Source: an uncultured Ignavibacteria bacterium (GTDB taxonomy: Bacteria; Bacteroidota; Ignavibacteria; Ignavibacteriales; Ignavibacteriaceae). From it: a stretch of DNA of 5,163 bases. The notes beneath the pieces were generated by a model. It did no database searches, was not told the origin of the DNA, and saw nothing but the letters and a program-made list of their open reading frames with translations. The stretch is from NCBI GenBank assembly GCA_937996765.1, contig CALKUG010000440.1:1-5163 (forward strand). The letters are read 5' to 3'. This document shows positions 1-5,163 of this stretch, in pieces (positions within the stretch are counted from its first letter, which is position 1; every line of letters starts with the position of its first letter). Position numbers and translations under genes: made by a program.

Positions 1-324
1 ATTTTGCATTGTTTTATTAAGTCGTGAAGCACCCGTTTCTAATCCGGAAGCAATTATACCTAATTCATCGTTGGATTTTTCTCCAAGTGATATTGATAAA
101 TCACCATTTAATAATTTTTGTCCGGCTTGCGCAATGGATTTAATTCGCATCGACAAAATGTACGCCACAGCAATAGCTATTGCAGCAGCAATCACTGAGG
201 AAATTACAAAAGCCATAACTCCCGTAGAAGTATAAAGATACGTTCTAATGAAATTAAACAGAATGAATGCAATAAGAATGGCTATAGTATAGGAAAGTAC
301 CTGTGGTTGAAACTTCTTATTCAT
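1..324 (-). CDS. HAMP-domain membrane signalling protein, N-terminal part (cut by window edge)
   Basis: The reading frame is open from an ATG at 324 to the left edge, giving the first 108 residues with no stop. Two hydrophobic segments, about residues 8-28 and 36-57, lie only about seven residues apart, so there is almost no periplasmic sensor domain. A HAMP linker follows from about residue 58 to the edge: an amphipathic first helix (RIKSIAQAGQKLLNGDL), a short connector, and a second helix opening with the DELG motif typical of HAMP. HAMP domains pass conformational signals to a cytoplasmic output module such as a chemotaxis, histidine kinase or diguanylate cyclase domain; that module lies outside the window. 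A chemotaxis-type receptor is my first guess because a bacteriohemerythrin is divergently encoded next door, but this is inference. Only a weak AGG precedes the start. The HAMP assignment is firm and the protein class is open. Confidence -1.
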   Translation of the reverse strand, partial: MNKKFQPQVLSYTIAILIAFILFNFIRTYLYTSTGVMAFVISSVIAAAIAIAVAYILSMRIKSIAQAGQKLLNGDLSISLGEKSNDELGIIASGLETGASRLNKTMQN

Positions 325-404
325 AGTTATTACCTAATTGTGGTGATAAGAGAACTATTAAAGAGGAGGGCCCCATGCCCTAACATAACTAACAAAACCT
401 CATA

Positions 405-425
405 CTTCAACTTACTATGTTGAAG
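405..425. repeat. Perfect 7-bp inverted repeat with 7-nt spacer (possible operator)
   Basis: CTTCAAC (405-411) and GTTGAAG (419-425) are exact reverse complements separated by seven bases. The dyad lies between the divergent HAMP and hemerythrin genes, a position suited to a dimeric regulator. It has no following T-tract, so it does not look like a terminator. No known operator family was recognised. Confidence -1.
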
Positions 426-433
426 CAAAACTA
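426..433 (-). promoter_or_regulatory. Candidate Bacteroidota -7 element for the HAMP gene
   Basis: Read on the minus strand this is TAGTTTTG, an exact match to the TAnnTTTG -7 consensus of Bacteroidota primary sigma factors. It would start transcription roughly 95 nt upstream of the HAMP-gene ATG at 324. No clear -33 TTTG/TTG element is seen at the expected distance, so the call is tentative. Confidence -1.
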
Positions 434-446
434 TCAAGCTGTTTTG
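426..446. repeat. Second inverted repeat (6 bp, 9-nt spacer) abutting the first
   Basis: CAAAAC (426-431) and GTTTTG (441-446) form a second perfect dyad of 21 bp in total. It begins exactly where the 405-425 dyad ends. Its left arm overlaps a candidate minus-strand promoter element. The half-sites differ in sequence from those of the first dyad, so the two may not bind the same protein. A 6-bp dyad in AT-rich DNA can arise by chance. Confidence -1.
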
Positions 447-502
447 AATGAATATTTTTTGTAAATTAACGAATCTCAGAAGATAATTTTTAAAAATTAA
501 TC

Positions 503-507
503 AGGAG
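503..507 (+). promoter_or_regulatory. Shine-Dalgarno site of the hemerythrin gene
   Basis: AGGAG ends eight bases before the ATG at 516. This good match and spacing fix the start codon, in contrast to the beta-propeller gene further right, which has no such site. Confidence -1.
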
Positions 508-515
508 TTTTTACG

Positions 516-923
516 ATGGCTCTTATCAATTGGAGTAACCTCTATTCAGTAAAAGTGTCTTTTATGGATGAGGACCACAAAAAGCTGGTTGACATGCTCA
601 ATCGCCTTCACGATGCCATGAAGCAACAAAAAGGTAACGAGGTTCTTGGCCAAATATTTAAAGAACTACTCGATTATGCAGTGTTTCATTTTGCTCGTGA
701 AGAAAAAACGATGGCTCAAACCGGTTATGCAGAATCACCGGATCACAAAGCAAAGCATAAGTTGCTCATAGAGCAGGCAAAGGACTTACAAGAAGAGTTC
801 AAGTCAGGTAAGAAAATGGTTACCGTAGATGTGCTCGCTTTCTTGAAAGACTGGTTAATGAACCACATTGTAAAAGAAGATAAAAAAATGGCTCAATACT
901 TTTTAACCAAGGGTATTGTTTAA
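516..923 (+). CDS. Bacteriohemerythrin (di-iron oxygen-binding protein)
   Basis: This is a complete 135-residue single-domain hemerythrin of normal length for bacterial stand-alone members. Such proteins form a four-helix bundle that reversibly binds O2 at a non-heme di-iron centre; proposed roles include oxygen storage or delivery, oxygen sensing and protection from reactive species. All seven expected iron ligands can be placed: H21 in MDEDH, H58 and E62 in HFAREE, H77 and H81 in HKAKH, and H117 and D122 in HIVKED. Spacing matches the family. There is no signal peptide or membrane segment, so the protein should be cytoplasmic. The start at 516 has a well-spaced AGGAG, and a hairpin terminator begins 24 nt after the stop, so it is probably monocistronic. 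It is divergent from a HAMP-domain signalling protein, which hints at oxygen-linked behaviour or regulation. The family call is very secure; the physiological role is inferred. Confidence -1.
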   Translation: MALINWSNLYSVKVSFMDEDHKKLVDMLNRLHDAMKQQKGNEVLGQIFKELLDYAVFHFAREEKTMAQTGYAESPDHKAKHKLLIEQAKDLQEEFKSGKKMVTVDVLAFLKDWLMNHIVKEDKKMAQYFLTKGIV

Positions 924-946
924 TTATCTCATTTAATATTTAGTAT

Positions 947-981
947 AAGTGCCTCAATACAATATTTATTGGGGCACTTTT
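947..981. terminator. Bidirectional rho-independent terminator between convergent genes
   Basis: The arms 947-959 and 967-979 pair over 13 positions, all Watson-Crick except one G-T, around a 7-nt loop (960-966). The plus strand ends in TTTT (978-981) and the minus strand in AAGTG-type pairing flanked by an AT-rich tract. It sits 24 nt after the hemerythrin stop and directly abuts the stop codon (980-982) of the last gene of the minus-strand operon, so it can serve both converging transcripts. Confidence -1.
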
Positions 982-1138
982 ACCACAAGGTATAAATAAA
1001 CGGAGCAAGAGCCGAGCCCTTGGTTATCACAATCAACAACCCCAAAAGCACTAAAGATATTGCAATTGGAATAAGCCAATACTTTTTGTTGCTTTTCAAA
1101 AATCCAAAGTACTCTGATATTATTTTGAGTTTAGACAT
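980..1138 (-). CDS. DUF5989 family small membrane protein
   Basis: This 52-residue protein has an amphipathic, basic N-terminus (about residues 1-20, including EYFGFLKSNKKYW), one strongly hydrophobic helix (about 21-38), and a conserved-looking tail, KGSALAPFIYTLW. That arrangement and tail match my memory of DUF5989, a family of about 50 residues usually found beside NodU/CmcH-type carbamoyltransferases and SxtJ proteins, as here. No biochemical function is known to me. It is the last gene of the operon, starting 14 nt after the SxtJ stop, with AGGTGA (1142-1147) just upstream of the ATG. The stop codon abuts the terminator stem. A single-pass inner-membrane location is inferred, and the protein may help dock or assemble the carbamoylation machinery. 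It is short enough to be missed by automated gene callers. Confidence -1.
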   Translation of the reverse strand: MSKLKIISEYFGFLKSNKKYWLIPIAISLVLLGLLIVITKGSALAPFIYTLW

Positions 1139-1140
1139 GT

Positions 1141-1147
1141 CTCACCT
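1141..1147 (-). promoter_or_regulatory. Shine-Dalgarno site of the DUF5989 gene
   Basis: On the minus strand AGGTGAG precedes the ATG at 1138, with six bases between AGG and the start. It lies in the 14-nt gap after the upstream stop and supports the small frame being a real gene. Confidence -1.
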
Positions 1148-1152
1148 GATTT

Positions 1153-1590
1153 TTAAAACATTTTTTCGTAATCAATAACTTTTTTCTTTTTATCAATCCA
1201 GTATGTGTTTGCACCTCCCTTAAAACTCAAATCCACAAACTTTGCTCTGAAAAGTTTGGCAATTGCCGAAATTGGAGTTACAAAACCAAAAAATAATACT
1301 ACCATTATTACCCTTGATACCACCCAACCCATGGCAAAAGCAAAACTCATCCATATTATATAAAACAACTCTAATCGAGTAGGTTTTATGGCACCAACAA
1401 TAAAAAGGTACGCAGAAAGTATAAAAAGTGGAAGAGATAGGAACTCAATGTAATGCAATTTCCCAAACACAACGGGTAATAATGCAATTGAAGTAAAAAC
1501 AGCAGCCAAAACAAAACCATTTTTCCTGAGAGTTTTTCCGCTTACATCAAGTTGCTTAAGTTCTATTTTTACATCTTTAATCAAGCTCAT
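1153..1590 (-). CDS. SxtJ-family membrane protein
   Basis: This 145-residue protein has three to four hydrophobic segments, about residues 26-42, 47-67, 76-90 and 91-111, and a charged C-terminal tail (WIDKKKKVIDYEKMF). Motifs consistent with the SxtJ family are KPTRL (69-73), GWVVSRVI (88-95), TP (105-106) and the late NTYW (128-131). SxtJ is named from the saxitoxin gene cluster, where it accompanies the carbamoyltransferase SxtI; its function is not established. Here it directly follows a carbamoyltransferase, and its ATG lies inside that gene's last codons with a 14-nt overlap, implying translational coupling. A weak GGAAAG (1597-1602) precedes the start. The inferred location is the inner membrane, and a role in bringing the enzyme to a membrane-bound acceptor or exporter is a guess. 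Family call is good; function is unknown. Confidence -1.
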   Translation of the reverse strand: MSLIKDVKIELKQLDVSGKTLRKNGFVLAAVFTSIALLPVVFGKLHYIEFLSLPLFILSAYLFIVGAIKPTRLELFYIIWMSFAFAMGWVVSRVIMVVLFFGFVTPISAIAKLFRAKFVDLSFKGGANTYWIDKKKKVIDYEKMF

Positions 1591-3394
1591 AAACTTCTTT
1601 CCAATTTATCGAATCATGGAATGCCGGTTGTTCTTGTTTTGTAAAAACATAATTACCAAGCACCAAAATGTCAATCTCTGTTCTCATAAAACATTTATAC
1701 GCATCTAATGGAGATTCCACAATGGGTTCACCACGCACATTAAAACTTGTATTCACAATTACCGGGCAGCCCGTTTTTTCGTAGAATTTATTTATCAAGC
1801 CATGATAAGCAGGATTATGCTCCTTATTAACGGTTTGCAATCTTGCCGAGTAATCCACGTGTGTTATTGCCGGAATTTCGGAACGCACCACATTAAGCAT
1901 ATCTATTCCCCACAGCTGCTTTTCTTGGTCGTTCATCGGCCGTTGTTTTTCTTTTTTAACATCGGCAACCAAAAGCATATAAGGACTCTCTCTATCAATC
2001 TCGAACCATTCACTCACATGCTCTGCTAAAACAGAAGGAGCGAATGGACGGAAGCTCTCTCTAAACTTAATTTTTAAGTTCATTTTTTTCTGCATCTCGG
2101 GGGAGCGAGCATCTCCGATTATAGAACGATTACCTAAGGCACGAGGACCAAATTCCATTCTGCCTCTAAACCATCCTACAACATTTTCGGATATTATTAA
2201 ATCACTCACTGTGTCAAACAACTCTTCATCATTCAAAAACTTAGCGGGTAATTTATGTTCTTCTGCAAAAGCACGGATGGATTCGTTAGAATACTCGGGT
2301 CCGAAATACGAACCTTGCTGTAAATCTCTTCCATTTTTTGGTTTGGTTGGCTTTCCAAAATAATGATGGTAAGCGATATACGCTGCACCCAATGCACCAC
2401 CGGCATCTCCTGCGGCAGGTTGAATCCAGATATCATCAAATATACCGGCTCTCAATAACTTTCCGTTTGCAACGCAGTTAAGTGCTACTCCGCCGGCAAG
2501 CACCAAATTGTTTTCACCTGTTTCTTTTTTAACCGTTCTGCCCATACGCAGCATAACTTCTTCGGTTACTTCCTGAATCGAACGAGCTAAATCCATTTCA
2601 CGCTGTGTGAGATTTGTTTCAGGTTTTCGAGGCACGCCACCAAACAATTCATTGAACTTACTATTGGTCATAGTTAGTCCCGTTGCAAAATCAAAGTACT
2701 CCATATTCATTGTGAACGAGCCATCATCTTTCAAATCAATAAGATGATCATATATTGTCTGCACATATCTCGGCTCGCCATAAGGAGCTAATCCCATTAT
2801 TTTATACTCACCGGAATTTACTTTAAATCCTGTGAAGTAGGTGATGGCCGAATAAAGAAGTCCCAACGAATGCGGAAAATGGAGTTCTTTATGAATCTCG
2901 ACTCTGTTATCAATACCAACACCAAATGATGAACTCGCCCATTCGCCTACTCCATCAATGGTAAGGAAGGCAGCCCTATCGAATGGAGAAGGGAAAAATG
3001 CTGATGCTGCGTGTGACTCATGGTGCTCGGGGAAAAGAATTTTTCCGTCATAACCCAATTCTTTTTCAATCAGGTCGGGTATCCAAAGTTTTTGATTTAG
3101 CCACAGCGGCATTGCCATAAGAAACGATTTAATACCCCTGCCCGGAAACGCCATATAGGTTTCGAGTAAGCGATTAAACTTTATAAACGGCTTGTCATAA
3201 AAAACCACCGCATCCAAATCCTTGGCGGTTATTTTCCCTTCCTTTAGAGCGTACTCAATAGATTTGATAGGGAAATTATGATCTGCTTTTTTTCGGGTAA
3301 ATCGTTCTTCCTGCGCTGCAGCTATTATTTCCCCATTTTTAAGTAATGCAGCCGCCGAGTCGTGATAAAATGCAGATATGCCAAGAATATTCAT
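1577..3394 (-). CDS. Carbamoyltransferase, NodU/CmcH/TobZ family
   Basis: This 605-residue protein is full length for a family that transfers a carbamoyl group from carbamoyl phosphate to a hydroxyl, via a carbamoyl-adenylate made with ATP. The N-terminal Kae1-like domain covers about 1-350: HDSAAA (11-16), the metal motif HHESHAAS (124-131), DGVGEW (147-152), NSGEYKIMGLAPYG (193-206), AGGVALNCVANG (300-311) and AAGDAGGALGAA (327-338). By analogy with TobZ, H124, H128, D147 and D330 are the probable metal ligands. The C-terminal YrdC-like domain covers about 390-585, with GRMEFGPRALGNRSI (411-425), FRESFRPFAPSVL (444-456) and NTSFNVRGEPIV (548-559). No key motif is missing. There is no signal peptide, so it should act in the cytoplasm. 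It leads an operon with SxtJ and DUF5989 proteins. Known family acceptors include Nod-factor sugars, cephalosporins, tobramycin and saxitoxin; the acceptor here is unknown. Without nearby biosynthesis genes, a surface glycan or lipid is only a hypothesis. Confidence -1.
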   Translation of the reverse strand: MNILGISAFYHDSAAALLKNGEIIAAAQEERFTRKKADHNFPIKSIEYALKEGKITAKDLDAVVFYDKPFIKFNRLLETYMAFPGRGIKSFLMAMPLWLNQKLWIPDLIEKELGYDGKILFPEHHESHAASAFFPSPFDRAAFLTIDGVGEWASSSFGVGIDNRVEIHKELHFPHSLGLLYSAITYFTGFKVNSGEYKIMGLAPYGEPRYVQTIYDHLIDLKDDGSFTMNMEYFDFATGLTMTNSKFNELFGGVPRKPETNLTQREMDLARSIQEVTEEVMLRMGRTVKKETGENNLVLAGGVALNCVANGKLLRAGIFDDIWIQPAAGDAGGALGAAYIAYHHYFGKPTKPKNGRDLQQGSYFGPEYSNESIRAFAEEHKLPAKFLNDEELFDTVSDLIISENVVGWFRGRMEFGPRALGNRSIIGDARSPEMQKKMNLKIKFRESFRPFAPSVLAEHVSEWFEIDRESPYMLLVADVKKEKQRPMNDQEKQLWGIDMLNVVRSEIPAITHVDYSARLQTVNKEHNPAYHGLINKFYEKTGCPVIVNTSFNVRGEPIVESPLDAYKCFMRTEIDILVLGNYVFTKQEQPAFHDSINWKEVYELD

Positions 3395-3421
3395 CCAGTA
3401 TCCAATTTTGTTAATGGTATC

Positions 3422-3441
3422 TTCTATAATTTCTTATAGAA
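3422..3441. repeat. Perfect 8-bp palindrome with 4-nt spacer upstream of the carbamoyltransferase gene
   Basis: TTCTATAA (3422-3429) and TTATAGAA (3434-3441) are exact reverse complements around TTTC. The dyad lies 28-47 nt upstream of the carbamoyltransferase start and just downstream of a candidate minus-strand promoter, a placement typical of a repressor operator. It could also fold as an AT-rich hairpin in the 5' leader. No matching regulator family was recognised. Confidence -1.
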
Positions 3442-3450
3442 TACATCCTC

Positions 3451-3458
3451 GAAATATA
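3451..3458 (-). promoter_or_regulatory. Candidate -7 element for the carbamoyltransferase operon
   Basis: The minus strand reads TATATTTC, seven of eight positions of the Bacteroidota TAnnTTTG consensus. Transcription would begin near 3444, giving a leader of about 50 nt that contains the palindrome at 3422-3441. No clear -33 element is seen, so support is weak. Confidence -1.
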
Positions 3459-3472
3459 AGCATAGTGTACTA

Positions 3473-3480
3473 TATTTTTG
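3473..3480 (+). promoter_or_regulatory. Candidate -7 element for the beta-propeller gene
   Basis: TATTTTTG is an exact TAnnTTTG match on the plus strand, about 95 nt upstream of the ATG at 3575. A nearer but imperfect alternative is TATATTTTG at 3527-3535, with TTTG at 3498-3501 as a possible -33 partner at a rather long 25-nt spacing. The sequence does not decide between them. Confidence -1.
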
Positions 3481-3574
3481 CCGAAAAATAAGGAGGGTTT
3501 GTCTCTTTATTCAACCTAATCTTCCTTATATTTTGTATTGTAACAAACTAATTTGAATAAGTATCGGCACCTTA

Positions 3575-5163
3575 ATGAGAGCAACTTCTACTGTAAGCTT
3601 TTTAACTTCAATCGTTATAGTTTTATCACTTATCTTTTTTCTCAACAGGGATCTCCCAAGAATTCGTGTTTCTGGCGCTCTACAAGCCCTTCAGCTGTTT
3701 GCCGATTTGCGTAATACCCCCGAAGGCAAAACACCATCCGATGCTTTTAACGAGGGTTATCAGGAAATGACCTCACTTCGTAGTTCTCGTAATTCCAATG
3801 CCGGAGTTTGGAGAGAAATAGGGCCTCACAACTTTGGCGGTAGAACTATCTCACTTGCAATAAACTACCTTAACCCCAAAACCATTTATGCCGGAAGTGC
3901 AAGCGGAGGTTTATGGGTAAGTTATACTTCGGGAGAAGGCGCTTACGCATGGAAGAGAATTCAAACAGGATACCCTGCTTCCTCCATTGCTTCTATTGCC
4001 ATTTCTCCCTCCGACACATCCACGCTCTATATAGGAACCGGTGAAGTATATGCCTACAAAAATTCTATTGGCGGTGTTACGGTTCGTGAAACACGCGGCT
4101 TTTACGGAATAGGTATTCTCAAATCAACGGATGCAGGCAAAACCTGGAGCAAATCTCTCGATTGGTCACGCAACCAAGAGCGTGGAGTTTGGGCTGTTAA
4201 AATAAACCCGTATAACTCCAATAACATTTGGGCAGGAACCACTGAGGGTGTCTATCGTTCGTATAATGCCGGTGCTACTTGGGAGTTAGTAAACAATACA
4301 CCAATGGTAATGGATTTGTCCATTAACCCCAATGATACCTCAGAAGTGCTTATCGCTTGCGGAAATCTTTCCTCAGCAGGAACAGGCATTTATAAAACCT
4401 CAAATTCAGGTGCCTCCTGGGAAAAAGCAATTTCAAACCTCCCGGCAGCGTGGGGAGGTAAAGCCCAATTTGCTCACACGGGAAACAAAACAGATACCAT
4501 CTATGCCAGTATTGGCAATAGTTACGAAAGCAGTAACGCTGCTACTTGGCTTTGTGTATCGCCTGATTTTGGTACTACATGGAATATTGTTTCAACCGAG
4601 GATTATTCGAGCTATCAAGGTTGGTTTGCTCATTTTGTAGTTCCCCATAAACAGGATAAAAATCTTATGCTCACAGCCGGGGTAGATGTATTCAAATCTA
4701 CCGATGCCGGTACTACATTTAATCAAAAATCTTATTGGTATGCTTGGGATTTTGGGAAAACACCAATTGGGGGACCTGAGGGTCCGCCTGATTATTCACA
4801 CGCCGACCACCATTGTTTTGCTTACCACCCTAACAATCCCAATATTGTTTATTTTGGCAATGATGGCGGAGTTTTTAGAACAAAAGATTTTGGCGAAACT
4901 TTTGAAGGTTTGAACGGAGGTTATCAAACTCAACAATTCTATGCTGGATTTAGCACCTCGGATTCCGACTCACTTTGGTCGCTTGGAGGTATGCAAGATA
5001 ATGCCACGGTAATTTACGATGGAACCCTTAACTGGAATCGCATTATTGGCGGTGATGGTAGTTGGACAGCGATTGATAAGAGCAATAACTCTATCATCTA
5101 TGCTTCTTCACAATATATGAATATGTACCGTTCTAACGATAAGGGTGTTAATTGGACATCTGT
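3575..5163 (+). CDS. Exported Asp-box (BNR/sortilin-like) beta-propeller protein, N-terminal part
   Basis: The frame is open from the ATG at 3575 to the right edge, giving 529 residues and a partial codon. An in-frame TGA at 3554-3556 with no other start between makes this ATG the only choice; there is no Shine-Dalgarno. Residues about 7-23 form a hydrophobic signal peptide or anchor without a lipobox cysteine, followed by a non-propeller stretch of about 50 residues. The propeller begins at about 79 with WREIGPHNFGGR. Seven Asp-box-like motifs (S/T-x-D/N-x-G-x-x-W/F) lie at 184-191, 229-236, 275-282, 329-336, 375-382, 436-443 and 520-527. HADHH (409-413), GNDGGVF (428-434) and GGMQDNAT (471-478) recur in secreted Bacteroidota proteins of this type. 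Related folds occur in sialidases, GH74 xyloglucanases and sortilins, but no glycosidase active site could be assigned. A C-terminal type IX secretion tag is expected beyond the window. Probably secreted or surface-bound; role unknown. Confidence -1.
   Translation, partial: MRATSTVSFLTSIVIVLSLIFFLNRDLPRIRVSGALQALQLFADLRNTPEGKTPSDAFNEGYQEMTSLRSSRNSNAGVWREIGPHNFGGRTISLAINYLNPKTIYAGSASGGLWVSYTSGEGAYAWKRIQTGYPASSIASIAISPSDTSTLYIGTGEVYAYKNSIGGVTVRETRGFYGIGILKSTDAGKTWSKSLDWSRNQERGVWAVKINPYNSNNIWAGTTEGVYRSYNAGATWELVNNTPMVMDLSINPNDTSEVLIACGNLSSAGTGIYKTSNSGASWEKAISNLPAAWGGKAQFAHTGNKTDTIYASIGNSYESSNAATWLCVSPDFGTTWNIVSTEDYSSYQGWFAHFVVPHKQDKNLMLTAGVDVFKSTDAGTTFNQKSYWYAWDFGKTPIGGPEGPPDYSHADHHCFAYHPNNPNIVYFGNDGGVFRTKDFGETFEGLNGGYQTQQFYAGFSTSDSDSLWSLGGMQDNATVIYDGTLNWNRIIGGDGSWTAIDKSNNSIIYASSQYMNMYRSNDKGVNWTS

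Noticed and set aside
364..383. AGGAGG followed by ATG-CCC-TAA, a two-codon mini-frame on the plus strand.
   Set aside because: The Shine-Dalgarno-like match and start are real, but a two-codon frame 130 nt upstream of the hemerythrin gene cannot be told from chance. The GC-rich patch is more simply part of a small hairpin (AGGGC/GCCCT) in the leader of the opposite gene.
453..461. TATTTTTTG as a -7 promoter element for the hemerythrin gene.
   Set aside because: The spacing inside the motif is one base too long for TAnnTTTG, and no -33 element lies at a suitable distance.
1802..2029. Open frame of 75 codons on the plus strand.
   Set aside because: It lies entirely antisense within the carbamoyltransferase gene, has low-complexity translated sequence and no ribosome binding site.
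2233..2439. Open frame of 68 codons on the minus strand.
   Set aside because: It is out of frame within the carbamoyltransferase gene, whose own frame carries the conserved GD-AGGALGAA motif here.
1577..3394. Reading the carbamoyltransferase as a tRNA-modifying Kae1/TsaD or HypF protein because of its shared fold.
   Set aside because: The length of 605 residues, the GRMEFGPRALGNRSI and FNVRGEPI motifs and the SxtJ/DUF5989 neighbours fit the NodU/CmcH/TobZ family; TsaD is much shorter and HypF has acylphosphatase and zinc-finger regions not present here.
4332..4640. Open frame of 102 codons on the plus strand.
   Set aside because: It is an alternative frame inside the beta-propeller gene, which has conserved Asp-box motifs throughout this stretch.
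4686..4913. Open frame of 75 codons on the plus strand.
   Set aside because: It is an alternative-frame shadow of the propeller gene, whose true frame carries HADHH and GNDGG here.

Overview
The window looks like chromosomal DNA of an AT-rich (about 40% GC by eye) Gram-negative bacterium of the Bacteroidota/Chlorobi/Ignavibacteria/Kapabacteria (FCB) group. This placement is an inference. It rests on Bacteroidota-type TAnnTTTG promoter motifs, a start codon with no Shine-Dalgarno in the last gene, and a large exported Asp-box beta-propeller protein of the kind common in that group. No RNA gene, CRISPR array, insertion sequence or phage gene was seen.

Layout, left to right. (1) 1-324, minus strand: the N-terminus of a membrane protein with two transmembrane helices and a HAMP domain, cut by the left edge. 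(2) 325-515: a divergent intergenic region with two abutting 21-bp inverted repeats. (3) 516-923, plus strand: a bacteriohemerythrin with all seven di-iron ligands. (4) 947-981: a strong hairpin terminator shared by the genes converging from both sides. (5) 3394 down to 980, minus strand: a tight three-gene operon of a NodU/CmcH/TobZ-type carbamoyltransferase, an SxtJ-family membrane protein overlapping it by 14 nt, and a 52-residue DUF5989 membrane protein. (6) 3395-3574: a second divergent intergenic region with a perfect 8+8 palindrome and back-to-back promoter-like motifs. (7) 3575 to the right edge, plus strand: the first 529 residues of an exported beta-propeller protein with seven Asp-box motifs.

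How the parts may work together. Hemerythrin and the HAMP receptor-like protein diverge from one control region, which suggests an oxygen- or redox-related pairing, but the HAMP protein's output domain is outside the window. The carbamoyltransferase operon is the most interesting part: a soluble carbamoylating enzyme with complete catalytic motifs is translationally coupled to two small membrane proteins of unknown function. This suggests membrane-associated carbamoylation of a surface glycan, lipid or secondary metabolite, but nothing here identifies the acceptor. The propeller protein is probably secreted or surface-displayed, and no functional tie to the operon is evident beyond the shared intergenic region.
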